Source: JAVBLG01 sp031553655 | GTDB taxonomy: Bacteria; Desulfobacterota; Desulfovibrionia; Desulfovibrionales; Desulfovibrionaceae | Length of the DNA stretch: 61,073 nt | Reading direction: 5' to 3' | Assembly: GCA_031553655.1 (NCBI GenBank) | Contig: JAVBLG010000015.1 | Coordinates: forward strand, 1 to 61,073 | Shown here: one piece after another, positions 37,061 to 45,965 of the stretch | Numbering within the stretch: position 1 is the first letter of the stretch | How the letters are laid out: every line of letters starts with the position of its first letter | Made by a program: the position numbers and the translations under genes | The notes under the pieces: generated by a model | Databases searched by the model: none | Told to the model about the DNA's origin: nothing | The model's input: only the letters and a program-made list of their open reading frames with translations

Positions 37061-37524
37061 TAGCCAAGGCAAAACTCAATAGCGAAAGGCCCCGCCTCCG
37101 TGGTAAATTCGATGGCAATCACCTTGGCATCGCCGGTATGGCAGATTTTGTGACTATCGCCAAAAATAATTGTGGGGGTGGACCCCTGCAGCACAATGCC
37201 TTCGTCAGAAAATTTGGCTCTGGCCTGCCCTGAAATCATGTTGGCAATTTCACCTACTGTATCTTTTATATCCTGCATCAAATCCTGTATATCATCGCCC
37301 AGCATGGCCTTCACCACCGCCAAGGCGGTTTTTTTAGTAAAAGTAACGGCCACACTGCCTTTCAGAGCCCCCGTTATGCCCACTATGGCTGTAACATCTC
37401 CAAGGGCGCAAACGTCACTTTTTATATAAGGCACCCCGGGCGCCGGTTTTATGCCGGCCATGGTGCCCAGCACGTTGGAAGCGGAAGAGGCAAAGGCTTT
37501 GGCCATAAAAATAGTATCCATCAT
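37060..37524 (-). CDS. CheX-like chemotaxis phosphatase domain protein
   Basis: 154-residue single-domain protein of the CheX/CheC-type fold: GLTGALKGSVAVTFTKKTALAVVKAMLG-like region (VGITGALKGSVAVTF) and the DTVGEIANMISGQARAKF helix with the E-x2-N catalytic pair (EIAN). It should dephosphorylate CheY-type receivers. No chemotaxis genes are adjacent. Its stop TAG is at the edge of the MITE-like element. Confidence 0.82.
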   Translation of the reverse strand: MMDTIFMAKAFASSASNVLGTMAGIKPAPGVPYIKSDVCALGDVTAIVGITGALKGSVAVTFTKKTALAVVKAMLGDDIQDLMQDIKDTVGEIANMISGQARAKFSDEGIVLQGSTPTIIFGDSHKICHTGDAKVIAIEFTTEAGPFAIEFCLG

Positions 37525-37587
37525 TCCCCCAGGAAACTCAGAAGTGGAACGCGTCGCACGCGCTCGCCGCAGGCAGCAATATCAATT

Positions 37588-37736
37588 AGAGCATTTTGCC
37601 TTTAAATTATCCATGACTCAAAAAGGTACGGCGCTAGCTGCGCTCCCGTCTACGTTACGAACGCTACGTGATGGGATGGCCCTACCAGCGCACGGGTCGT
37701 CAGAGCATTTCGCTAATTTCATTCACAAAACACTCT
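37588..37736 (-). repeat. Long REP-like composite repeat 3' of uppP
   Basis: 37702-37736 is a 35-bp palindrome matching 31-65, and 37650-37701 continues with the same tail (GGGCCATCC, CGTAGCGTTCGTAACGTAG on the minus strand). A partial copy lies at 37588-37620 (AGAGCATTTTGCC). The unit is in the sense of uppP, whose stop TAG (37735-37737) is formed by its first bases. Confidence 0.75.
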
Positions 37737-38532
37737 AGTGAACCATAAAATAATAAGCAATAGGAGCTACGGCCAATCTATATACAGCAAAAGGAATCAG
37801 GCTGGTTTTACTGACCAGGGCCACAAATGCCTTTATGGCCAGCAAAGCGGACAAAAAAGCTCCAATCATACCTATAGCAAAAACAGGCAGATCCGCCATA
37901 CTGAAAAGATGCCAGCTCTTCAACAAATCATACCCGGTGGCCGCCACCATAATCGGCACGGCCGCAATGAAGGAATACTCCGCAGCCAGCCCGCGCTTAG
38001 CCCCAAGGAGCATTCCGCCCATAATGGTGGCCGCCGAGCGCGAAAAACCGGGCCACAAGGCCAGACATTGGAAAAGGCCTATGCCCAGAGCCAGACGCGG
38101 CGTCATGTCGTCCAGACTGATATATGAGGGGCGTATTTTTCTGCATTCCACAATAATCATGCATATAGCCCCGGCCGCCAGGGCGAAAGTAACCGCCATG
38201 GGATTGAAAAGATGCTGTTTTATGGTGGAATGGGCCAGAAGCCCGAACACACAGGCCGGAATGGTGGTGAGCAGCAGCATGAAAATGCCCCGCATCCCGG
38301 CAAAGCGCGCATAAGGTTTGGGGCGAATCAGGCCCCAGAATCGCCCGAAATAGAGCACCACAACGGCCATAATAGCCCCAAGTTGAATAACCACCTCAAA
38401 GGAGGCGGCCTTGGGACCGGTGAAATTCAAAAGATCCCCCACCAGAATCATGTGTCCGGTGGACGACACAGGCAAAAACTCGGTTATGCCTTCAACTATG
38501 CTTAAAATAAAAGCCGCCAGATTTTCACTCAT
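37735..38532 (-). CDS. uppP: Undecaprenyl-diphosphatase UppP
   Basis: 265-residue polytopic enzyme that dephosphorylates undecaprenyl diphosphate to recycle the peptidoglycan lipid carrier. Conserved motifs: SIVEGITEFLPVSSTGH (about 13-27) and LWPGFSRSAATIMGGMLLG (about 155-173, with the PGxSRSxxT set). About eight membrane helices. Known to give bacitracin tolerance. The stop codon lies in a REP-like repeat. Confidence 0.94.
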   Translation of the reverse strand: MSENLAAFILSIVEGITEFLPVSSTGHMILVGDLLNFTGPKAASFEVVIQLGAIMAVVVLYFGRFWGLIRPKPYARFAGMRGIFMLLLTTIPACVFGLLAHSTIKQHLFNPMAVTFALAAGAICMIIVECRKIRPSYISLDDMTPRLALGIGLFQCLALWPGFSRSAATIMGGMLLGAKRGLAAEYSFIAAVPIMVAATGYDLLKSWHLFSMADLPVFAIGMIGAFLSALLAIKAFVALVSKTSLIPFAVYRLAVAPIAYYFMVH

Positions 38533-38654
38533 ATGTATCCTGCCGAAGCCGGGTTTTCAAACCTGTCAACTGCGGTGGCCAACCGCATTGCGCTGCAAAA
38601 GTATTTATTATAAGATTCTCACCTGCTTGTCATGTACTAAAAAAGGAGTTTACC

Positions 38655-38840
38655 ATGTCCACCGTCATGCCTCAGGGCGAAATGATCCGCAAGGCTGCCG
38701 CTTATGTGGCTGAACAACGCAAGGAAAATCCCAAAAAATCTTTGAATGCCGCCATTGATGAGGCCGGCATGAAATTCAACCTCACCCCTCTCGACAGCCA
38801 AGCCCTGGAAAGACTTTTTGCGGAAGAAAAGCCGGCCTAG
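38655..38840 (+). CDS. Small soluble hypothetical protein, 61 residues
   Basis: Preceded by AAGGAG at good spacing. The peptide has a helical look (IRKAAAYVAEQRKENPKKS, AAIDEAGMKFNL, QALERLFAEEK), no signal peptide or cysteine. It is short, soluble and of core-like composition. I cannot assign a function. It is convergent with the degenerate signalling gene. Confidence 0.7.
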   Translation: MSTVMPQGEMIRKAAAYVAEQRKENPKKSLNAAIDEAGMKFNLTPLDSQALERLFAEEKPA

Positions 38841-38898
38841 CCGGATGCCGTTTTTCTTCTTCCGGCGCTTCCATAAATCACAAAGAAATATGGAAGCG

Positions 38899-41800
38899 CT
38901 ACAAGCCCTTGGAAAGGGCAATACGATTACGCTCCACCGCTGTTTCAAGGTCTGGCAGCAAATTACCCAGCGCTTCGCCGTCTTTGGCCTTGGCCGCGCC
39001 CTCAACGCAACGAGCGATACGTGCGAGCACCCGAAGCCCCTGGCCGTCGGCCTTCTCCGCTATTTCAGCTGAAGCACGTTCCACTTCGCTATAGTCCGAA
39101 GCCTTCCAGGCTGTCTTAGCCGATTTGATGGCAGCGTCCAGACTGGTCAGAAAGCCGGACAATAATAATTTGTCATTCTTTGCGTCCTGATTTTTTTGCG
39201 CGCCAACCGCGTTTTCCGCGTTCGGCGCGGGCTGCTGTTCGGACTGGGGCCTGCCGGATACAGGTTCAAATTCAGGGGCGGGTTCTTTGCGCGGAACAGG
39301 CCGTGGCTCTCCTACCCATTCCATGGCGCTACCCGAAGCGCCGTCATCGAATGTGAGCGAAGCCCGCATTTCCTCATAATCGCGCGCCTCGTCCGAAACG
39401 ACCACAGGGATTTCAGGCGCAGCAGTTGTAACGGCTTCCGGCGCGACTGAAGCGGAGACAAAAGCTGTATCTTCAGGTGTAGTCTGCTCCGTTTCGGAAG
39501 GCTCGAAAATGCTCTCGGACTTGGCCTGCACCGCTTCGTAATGCTCCAAAGCGCCCTCGAGCGCGGCCTGTTCCGCTTCGGAAGGCTCCAAAGAATCCTC
39601 AAGTGCGGCATCGGAAGATTCCACTGCCGCGTCGGGCAAAAGCATCGCCATATCCGATGCTTCCGCTTCGTGGCCCATCTGCCCGGAACTTTTCACTTCC
39701 TCCGCCACTACGGCGTCAAGTCCGAAATCCATAATCGTCGTGGGCGCAGCGATAGGAGTTGACTTGGCCCGCTCCTTGCCGTCCCCGTCATCCTCAGAAT
39801 GGCCAGCTTGTTCAGCGACAGTTTCCGGACTTTCCAGGGGCAAAAGCGCTTCTTGCGGCGCGTCATTACGCTCAGAAGGCGCGCCATCCCACTCCAGCCT
39901 TAGTTCCGGCATAGGAGACATGGCGGATTTATTGCGGGAAAAAGGTTCGTTTACACCAAAGTCCAGACGATCAATGGGGTCAGGCGGGGAGGCCGGAAGA
40001 TCCGGCAAAGGCATGCGGGAATCTACCATGTCCCTTCCGGGCTGATCGGCGGATCCTTCCGACATAGGCGAGGAAACGTCACTTTCTCCTTGCTCCTGAG
40101 CGGCCTGCACAGGGAGTTGATCTTTATTTTCGGGATCGTTCTCTGCTTCCATAGTAGGTTCAGGGACATAGGAAGGAGGCAGCAGTCCCAGAACGGTATT
40201 GCGCAGCCCGGTTCTGGTGACCGGTCGAGTCAGGGCGTGGGTGATGCCCAAGTCGCCCAGAAGTTCCCATTGTGCCTTTCCGTTGGTAATAGCCAACGTG
40301 GCGGCAGGCGGCAGGGAATGCCGCGCTTCAAATACGCGCAAATCATTCAAGGCCTGTTTCAGTTCATCCATGGGCATTTGATCGTTGAACACAACCAAAC
40401 CCACAGGGCGGGCGAAATACAGCTCCAGAGATTCGGCGCAGGAACGGGCCTCACGCACCCGATGGGGCAGCCCTTCAAGATAAAAAGCCAGCAATTGACG
40501 ATTAACCGGGTTCTCATCGGCCACAATGATCCCCAGAAGATCAGGCGCCAATGCGTCTGAAGCCGGTTTTACGCCCGGTTGGACTTCAGGCTCGACTTGG
40601 GCTTCACGTTGATGCAGTCCAAGTCTTATGGTAAAGGAAATTGAAGCTCCCTGCGGGCCGCTTTCCACAGATAGAAAACCGCGATGCGCTCCAACCAGCT
40701 CCCAAGCTTTGGTTAAAGCAGAAGAATCGCGCCCTTCCGGCGGCATTCCGTCGCCGGTGTCGGTAATATTGAAGAGCAGATGGCCTGGGTCAGTGCTTTC
40801 GGGCACGCGGCGCACGCTCACTTTAACCGCGCCCCTGGCCGTAGCGCGCACGGAACTGGCCATCAAAAGGCGTATTACCGAAGCCAGGCTGTCGCCGTCG
40901 CCTTCGTACATATGAGCCAGATGCGGCGGCATGAACCAGGAAATGGCCAACCCTTTCTTTTCCGACTCTTCAGACGAAGCGTCATGAGCATCGCGCAAAA
41001 TAAGCTGCAAATCAAAAATTTTGCTTACAACATTCCCCGCGTCGGGCAGGGACTCGTCCGCGCCGTCCACAGCAACGACATCATCCAGAGCAGGCACGGG
41101 CAGGCCCATGCCGCTACTCTTGTCGGCAGAGGGAACGTTTATCTCGGGCATGGCCCGGTTTTGCTCCGCCTCATCAGCGGGCGCGGGCTTGGCAGCCTGG
41201 CGGGCATACTCTCTGGGTGCGGCCGTGCCCGTTATGAGCAGCGCTCCCAGGGCCAGCCCCCACAAGGGCGCATTGGCCTGGATGAAAGCCGGAATTATGT
41301 CTATAGTGGACATGGCGGCGTTTACGCCGGGCATTCCGGCTTTAAGCAGCCCCTCAATATCCACAAGAGCGAAAGCAGCCCCTCCAGCGGTGATCAGGCA
41401 TCCCAACAAAAAACGCACCGCGCCCGGTTGGCCGGAAATCCAGGCCGCGAGCGTGGTAGGCAACAGAAGGGCGGCCCCCAGGGGCCACAGGTCAAGAAAA
41501 CGACAAACCCAGGCATATCCGGGCACAACAGGAAGAATGGCCAGGGCCGCGCCCGGCAATGAAAGCAGAATATACTGAGCGTCGAGTACTTTCGAGCGCC
41601 GTTTAGTATCCATGAGATGTCTGGCCACATGCGGCAGAAGCATCAGGGCAATACCGGGGGCCACAACAGCCGCGAAATCCCGCAGGGAGACCCGTCCGTG
41701 TGGGGTGCTTGGCGAACTCCATATAGCGTAAAAAAGGGCAACAGCCACATAAAGACCTGTCCAGATGCGCCATTGACCGTTTTCTGTAAAGCCGCGCAAC

Positions 41801-42396
41801 AGGCACAGCAGCATTACCACGGCCATGGCCACCAATGCGGCCGGATAGGCCATGCGCTCCAAAGCCGTGGCCGCGTCCTGAGGGGTGCGCATCATGGGAT
41901 AAAACCACATATTCGGCACGTTATCCATGCGGATATATATGGTCAAAGGGGTGGTCTGGGCATCGGGGGCCAGAAAAATGGAACGCTGGCTGGGGGCAAT
42001 GGCCTGCCATTCCGGTAAATCGGAAAGAACGCCGCGCCTCGGGGCATACATGGTCATTTTGGCCGGGTTGTTTTCACCCATGTCCAGCAGCAGGGATGCC
42101 GGGCGCGATTCGGCCGGGCGTGCGGCCATAGTGAAACGAAGCCAATAGGCCCCGGTTTGCTTGAGGGGAACGTCTTTTTCCATGGGGCTGAAGGAATCAA
42201 TCCTGGTCGACACTTCCTCAACAGTCAAACGGCCCGAAGGATCGAGCAGCCACTCCATATAGGGAAGCATTGGCATGGAAGATTCGATCTGGCTGGTGGG
42301 AACAAGCTTTTGCGCCACAGCCGGGACAGCGGGCGTAAAAAGTATAATCGCCGCCAAAAACGCAACCACAGCCGGCAATAAATAAATACGCCGCAT
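38899..42396 (-). CDS. 7TM-DISM degenerate hybrid signalling protein
   Basis: 1165 residues from ATG 42396, which begins a signal peptide (RRIYLLPAVVAFLAAIILF). Order: periplasmic DISMED2-like domain, about seven membrane helices (about 190-400), a HATPase-like domain, a receiver-like domain, a long acidic low-complexity linker and a helical C-terminal HPt-like domain. Catalytic residues are degraded: no H-box; the N-box reads VIRLLMASSVRATARG without Asn; the receiver has FNDQMP with Asn in place of the phosphorylated Asp, and RPV instead of KP; the HPt-like helix lacks the His. Only the DTGDG box persists. Likely a scaffold or allosteric sensor. Upstream are TPR and CcmD-like genes on the same strand. 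Confidence 0.78.
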   Translation of the reverse strand: MRRIYLLPAVVAFLAAIILFTPAVPAVAQKLVPTSQIESSMPMLPYMEWLLDPSGRLTVEEVSTRIDSFSPMEKDVPLKQTGAYWLRFTMAARPAESRPASLLLDMGENNPAKMTMYAPRRGVLSDLPEWQAIAPSQRSIFLAPDAQTTPLTIYIRMDNVPNMWFYPMMRTPQDAATALERMAYPAALVAMAVVMLLCLLRGFTENGQWRIWTGLYVAVALFYAIWSSPSTPHGRVSLRDFAAVVAPGIALMLLPHVARHLMDTKRRSKVLDAQYILLSLPGAALAILPVVPGYAWVCRFLDLWPLGAALLLPTTLAAWISGQPGAVRFLLGCLITAGGAAFALVDIEGLLKAGMPGVNAAMSTIDIIPAFIQANAPLWGLALGALLITGTAAPREYARQAAKPAPADEAEQNRAMPEINVPSADKSSGMGLPVPALDDVVAVDGADESLPDAGNVVSKIFDLQLILRDAHDASSEESEKKGLAISWFMPPHLAHMYEGDGDSLASVIRLLMASSVRATARGAVKVSVRRVPESTDPGHLLFNITDTGDGMPPEGRDSSALTKAWELVGAHRGFLSVESGPQGASISFTIRLGLHQREAQVEPEVQPGVKPASDALAPDLLGIIVADENPVNRQLLAFYLEGLPHRVREARSCAESLELYFARPVGLVVFNDQMPMDELKQALNDLRVFEARHSLPPAATLAITNGKAQWELLGDLGITHALTRPVTRTGLRNTVLGLLPPSYVPEPTMEAENDPENKDQLPVQAAQEQGESDVSSPMSEGSADQPGRDMVDSRMPLPDLPASPPDPIDRLDFGVNEPFSRNKSAMSPMPELRLEWDGAPSERNDAPQEALLPLESPETVAEQAGHSEDDGDGKERAKSTPIAAPTTIMDFGLDAVVAEEVKSSGQMGHEAEASDMAMLLPDAAVESSDAALEDSLEPSEAEQAALEGALEHYEAVQAKSESIFEPSETEQTTPEDTAFVSASVAPEAVTTAAPEIPVVVSDEARDYEEMRASLTFDDGASGSAMEWVGEPRPVPRKEPAPEFEPVSGRPQSEQQPAPNAENAVGAQKNQDAKNDKLLLSGFLTSLDAAIKSAKTAWKASDYSEVERASAEIAEKADGQGLRVLARIARCVEGAAKAKDGEALGNLLPDLETAVERNRIALSKGL

Positions 42397-42514
42397 TTTA
42401 TGATGCCCTGACTTTCCGCTTAAGTTTATACAGACAAACCGCACCGCCAACACACCTCGCCATATTTTCATATTGCCGACGCGTTTTTTGGGTCGGTCCA
42501 CTAATCAAATTGAT

Positions 42515-43342
42515 CTATTTCAAATTTTCCAGCATATCGCGCACCGGCTGGCCGTCAGGCGCTCTGGCATTGGGGTTGACCGCCAGAAGATCCCGCCAAG
42601 CCTTGCGGGCTTCGTCCTTACGGCCCAGATCGAAGAACAAAACCACCCCGGTGTTGAACATGGCATTTTGATGGCCCGGCTTGATATTTACCGCCTTTTT
42701 GAACGAGTCCACAGCCTTCTCATATTGCCCGGTTTCGCGGAACATTATGCCGAGATCTGTCAGCACATCGGCATTGTCGGGCTTGAGGGCCAGAGCGTGT
42801 TCATAAGCTCTGATAGCCTCGCGGGGTTTGGACGTGTCAAAATATATATTACCAAGCTGAATCCAAGCCGCGAGATCATTGGCATTTTTAAGCACTGCCT
42901 GCTCAAGCTCAAGAATACGCGCCGTATCCGAGGCCGAGGCTTGGGGCGGAGCGCTTTCTTTTGGAGGGGTTCCGCCGCCCTGCCCGCCAGCAACAATCGG
43001 AGCGGACGCGGAGTTAAAAAGCGTGCCCGCGTATACGCCGATGGTCAGAGCCACGACAATGGCTATAATAAAACTTACCGGGCCGAAAGGACGCGGTGGC
43101 CCCGAAGGGCCGGGTCCCGGCTTGAGCTTCTTGGGCTTGGGCGTTTCCTGAGGCCTGGATGCTTCCTGAGATTTACTTTCCACAACGTCATCACGCAGTT
43201 TCACGGAATCCTCCGGCAGACTCGAGTCAGCCGCCTCAGCCGCCGCCATGTCCGGCGACAATTTTTTCAAATCGCCCGCCGCTGTCTGGCGGCCGTTTTT
43301 TCTGGGGTCTTTATCCCATTTGGACTTTTTTAATTTTCCCAT
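42515..43342 (-). CDS. Membrane-anchored TPR protein
   Basis: 275 residues: a charged cytoplasmic N-terminus with a Pro-rich stretch (PKPKKLKPGPGPSGPPRPFG), one transmembrane helix (VSFIIAIVVALTIGVYAGTLF, about 88-107) and three to four TPR units (AWIQLGNIYFDTSKPREAIRAYEHAL; VLTDLGIMFRETGQYEKAVDSFKKAV; key parts LGNIYFD and DLGIMFRETGQYEKA). CAGG precedes the ATG. Lies between the degenerate signalling gene and a second TPR gene; the cluster resembles cytochrome c maturation accessory genes (CcmH/CcmI-like TPR), but this is inference. Confidence 0.78.
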   Translation of the reverse strand: MGKLKKSKWDKDPRKNGRQTAAGDLKKLSPDMAAAEAADSSLPEDSVKLRDDVVESKSQEASRPQETPKPKKLKPGPGPSGPPRPFGPVSFIIAIVVALTIGVYAGTLFNSASAPIVAGGQGGGTPPKESAPPQASASDTARILELEQAVLKNANDLAAWIQLGNIYFDTSKPREAIRAYEHALALKPDNADVLTDLGIMFRETGQYEKAVDSFKKAVNIKPGHQNAMFNTGVVLFFDLGRKDEARKAWRDLLAVNPNARAPDGQPVRDMLENLK

Positions 43343-43365
43343 GGCGGGTTCCTGTGGGGGGAATT

Positions 43366-43956
43366 TTATTTTTGAGGCAGAGGTGCTTTTTCCAGTTCCG
43401 CCCGGATCGCTTTTTTCAATTCTTCGTTGGCGGACTGGTCATGCAGGGCCGCGGAAAGTTGCGCTACCCCTTTAGCCGGTTCGTTCAGATAGTGGATGTA
43501 AAGCACCCCCAGGCTGTAACGCGCCGAGGCATCATCTTTAAGATTGATCATTCTTTCCAGTGAGGCGGCGGCTTCGGCGTGGCGACCCTGGTTATGCTGA
43601 ATAATTCCCAGCATATACATTGGTTGGGCATTGCCTGGCTCGGCCGCGGCCGCGCGCATGGCAAATGTTTCAGCAGCCTGCCAGTTCTGGTCGGACATCA
43701 AGTGCTCGGTCAGATGAATTATTGTGGGTATGTCATTGGGATTGTCACGCAATTTTTCCATGAGCTTGCCGATTTCAGGGTCCATACCCGACTCGCCCGC
43801 CCGCTGCTGCATTCCCGCCTGCCTGCTTTCTACCACAAGGCCGGGGCTTTTTATTCTGTAAACAAGAGAGGTGGCAAGCATACCCGTAATTCCCAAAAGC
43901 AAAAAAATCAGAACTATGCGCCTGCTCCCGGTTGCGGGGGTCATATAATCAGCCAT
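43366..43956 (-). CDS. TPR protein, CcmH/NrfG (CcmI-like)
   Basis: 196 residues with an N-terminal membrane anchor (RRIVLIFLLLGITGMLATSLV) and TPR repeats in the rest (HLTEHLMSDQNWQAAETFAMRA; MYMLGIIQHNQGRHAEAAASLERM; SLGVLYIHYLNEPAKGVAQLSAAL). ATG 43956 is chosen because it lies just before the anchor; it overlaps the CcmD-like gene by eight bases. Such TPR proteins present apocytochrome c to haem lyase. Confidence 0.75.
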   Translation of the reverse strand: MADYMTPATGSRRIVLIFLLLGITGMLATSLVYRIKSPGLVVESRQAGMQQRAGESGMDPEIGKLMEKLRDNPNDIPTIIHLTEHLMSDQNWQAAETFAMRAAAAEPGNAQPMYMLGIIQHNQGRHAEAAASLERMINLKDDASARYSLGVLYIHYLNEPAKGVAQLSAALHDQSANEELKKAIRAELEKAPLPQK

Positions 43957-44086
43957 TACGCAACGACTCCATATGTTCAAGCCGCCTGGCCAGGCGGTTT
44001 TCGATTATCGCCAGTCGGGCCAACCAACCGCCAATACCGAGCCATACGGCCGCGTTGGCGGCCATAAGCCAGCTTATTCCGTCCAT
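43949..44086 (-). CDS. CcmD-like haem exporter peptide
   Basis: 45 residues: short N-terminus, one helix (SWLMAANAAVWLGIGGWLARL) and a basic tail (ENRLARRLEHMESL), as in CcmD, which holds holo-CcmE for the haem exporter CcmABC. GAGGA precedes the ATG at 44086. Overlap with the TPR gene by eight bases supports a cytochrome-maturation set; ccmABCEF are not in the window. The small size makes the family call provisional. Confidence 0.6.
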   Translation of the reverse strand: MDGISWLMAANAAVWLGIGGWLARLAIIENRLARRLEHMESLRNG

Positions 44087-44114
44087 ATATTTTTCCTCAA
44101 CAATATCGAAAGCA

Positions 44115-44178
44115 GGTAGCGGCGGCAGTTTGGCGTCAGACAAGGAAGGCAAATTTCCCGCAAACTGCCGCCGCTACC
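44115..44178. repeat. 18-bp inverted repeat upstream of ccmD-like gene
   Basis: GGTAGCGGCGGCAGTTTG (44115-44132) and its complement (44161-44178) flank a 28-base loop. No U-run on either side. Could be an operator or the leader hairpin of the ccmD/TPR operon. Confidence 0.5.
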
Positions 44179-44296
44179 CAAAAATAAACAATTCACAGCA
44201 CTATACCAACCTTTCGCCACGAAGCAACGATAAAATAAAGCGCCGTGCCGCAAGACCGAACCAAAGGGAACGAAAAAGCACTCGTGACGACGCGGT

Positions 44297-45595
44297 CTAC
44301 TTGCGGTTATCGATAATTCTCATGGCTTTGCCTTCGGAACGCTGTATGGTGCGCGGTTCCACCAGGCGCACCTTGGCTTCGACGCCGAGGAATTCCTTTA
44401 TGGTTTTTTGAATTTTGCTTTCGCGGCGTTGCAGGCCTCTGATTTCGTCGCTGAGCAGGGCTTCGGAAATTTCTACCATAACTTCAAGGGTATCCATATT
44501 GCCTTGGCGATCCACAAGAATCTGGTAATGCGGGGCCGTGCCTTCGGCTTCCATCAAAATGGCTTCTATATGCTGCGGGAACACATTGACGCCCCTGATA
44601 ATAAGCATATCGTCGCTACGCCCGCGAATGCGCCCAAGGCGGGCATGGGTGCGTCCGCAACGGCAGGGTGTGTAATCGATGCTGGTTATGTCGCGGGTGC
44701 GGTAGCGCAGCAGCGGAATACCTTCCTTGGTGAGAGTGGTGATTACCAGTTCGCCAATTTCACCCTCGCCCAGATTACGCCCGGTTTGTGGATCGATAAT
44801 TTCCGGCAGGAAGTGATCTTCAAAGATATGCATACCGCACTTGGCTTCCAGACATTCCATGGCCACGCCGGGCCCCATGATTTCGGAGAGACCATATATG
44901 TTAAGCGCGTTTATGCCCATTTTGCTTTCGATATCGGCTCGCATGGGATCTGTCCACGGTTCCGCGCCAAAAACACCGGCGCGCAGGGGCAGTTCTTTAA
45001 AATCGATGCCGATTTCCCTGGCTGCTTCCCACAGGTGCAAAGCATATGACGGCGTACAGCACAATGCTGTGGCGCCAAAATCACGCATGAGCTGCGCCTG
45101 GCGCTTGGTGGCCCCGCCGGAAGCCGGAATAACCGTGGCTCCCAATTTTTCCGCGCCATAGTGCGCGCCAAGGCCGCCGGTGAAGAGCCCGTAGCCGTAA
45201 GCCACATGCACCAGATCTCTGGGCCCCACGCCCGCGCAACGCAGGCTTCTGGCCATAAGATCGGCCCAGTTGTCCACGTCGCGTTTGGTATAACCCACAA
45301 CCGACACCTTGCCGGTGGTTCCACTGGAAGCGTGCAGGCGCACAATATTTTCCCTGGGCACGGCAAACAGACCAAAGGGATAATGATCACGCATGTGTTG
45401 CTTTTCGGTAAAAGGCAGCAGTGACAGATCTTTCAGGCTCTTTATGTCGGCCGGGGTAAGCCCGGCTTCGTCAAAGCGCTGCCTATAAAAAGGAACGTTG
45501 GCGTAAATGCGTCTGCACATGTCGCGCAAACGCCTGAGCTGAAGGTGTTCAAGCTCTTCCCTTGGCAAAGTTTCGTTTTCCATATCGTAAAGCAC
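44297..45595 (-). CDS. paaK: Phenylacetate-CoA ligase
   Basis: 432-residue AMP-forming ligase. Marks: VPFYRQRFDEAGL, the P-loop-like HASSGTTGKVSVVGYT, NIYGLSEIMGPGVAMEC, the RYRTRDIT region and the C-terminal RSDDMLIIRGVNVFPQHIEAILM (key part MLIIRGVNVFP). It activates phenylacetate or related aryl acids to CoA thioesters, which fits with the IorAB at 12 kb. The GTG at 45595 has GGGGGA upstream and is preferred; ATG 45583 is the alternative. A MITE-like element lies just upstream. Confidence 0.92.
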   Translation of the reverse strand: MLYDMENETLPREELEHLQLRRLRDMCRRIYANVPFYRQRFDEAGLTPADIKSLKDLSLLPFTEKQHMRDHYPFGLFAVPRENIVRLHASSGTTGKVSVVGYTKRDVDNWADLMARSLRCAGVGPRDLVHVAYGYGLFTGGLGAHYGAEKLGATVIPASGGATKRQAQLMRDFGATALCCTPSYALHLWEAAREIGIDFKELPLRAGVFGAEPWTDPMRADIESKMGINALNIYGLSEIMGPGVAMECLEAKCGMHIFEDHFLPEIIDPQTGRNLGEGEIGELVITTLTKEGIPLLRYRTRDITSIDYTPCRCGRTHARLGRIRGRSDDMLIIRGVNVFPQHIEAILMEAEGTAPHYQILVDRQGNMDTLEVMVEISEALLSDEIRGLQRRESKIQKTIKEFLGVEAKVRLVEPRTIQRSEGKAMRIIDNRK

Positions 45596-45709
45596 GGCTA
45601 GTCCCCCAAATAAAAATCATCCGGTCTAAGTTGCCGCATTTTTCGCTGGTGGTCAATAGGTAGACGAAACCTTCCGGCTGCCGGCATCCAATGCGGCGCT
45701 GTACGGCTA

Positions 45710-45857
45710 GGGGCTGTCTCCAAATGCGTCTTTTGCCCAATGGCTGCGTCAAGTGGGCCTTTTTGCTCCGGTCGAGTACCATAAGAGTACACTCGCTCCG
45801 CAAATAGGCCCGCTTTCCTTGCCCTTGAGTCAAAATCCGCTATTTGGAGACAGCCCC
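45710..45857 (-). mobile_element. MITE-like element, copy B (148 bp)
   Basis: Near-perfect terminal inverted repeats GGGGCTGTCTCCAAAT...ATTTGGAGACAGCCCC with TA directly outside both ends (ggcTA and TAatg), as expected for a TA target duplication. The interior matches copy A in reverse, with matching segments CGGATTTTG, AAAGCGGGC, ATGGTACTCGACCGGAGC and GACGCAG. It lies in the 5' region of paaK and 3' of the glcF-like gene. Confidence 0.82.
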
Positions 45858-45874
45858 TAATGAAGTACACAAGA

Positions 45875-45934
45875 GCGCCGTTTTTGAGTCGGGGGATGGA
45901 ACTCTTTGGTCCATCTTCGGCTCAAAAACGGCGC
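45875..45934. repeat. 14-bp inverted repeat 3' of glcF-like gene
   Basis: GCGCCGTTTTTGAG (45875-45888) and its exact complement (45921-45934) flank a 32-base loop. On the minus strand it follows the glcF-like stop, so it may protect or end that transcript. Confidence 0.5.
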
Positions 45935-45965
45935 TTGACAAAGTCAGAGGGTAAAACCCTCCGTT

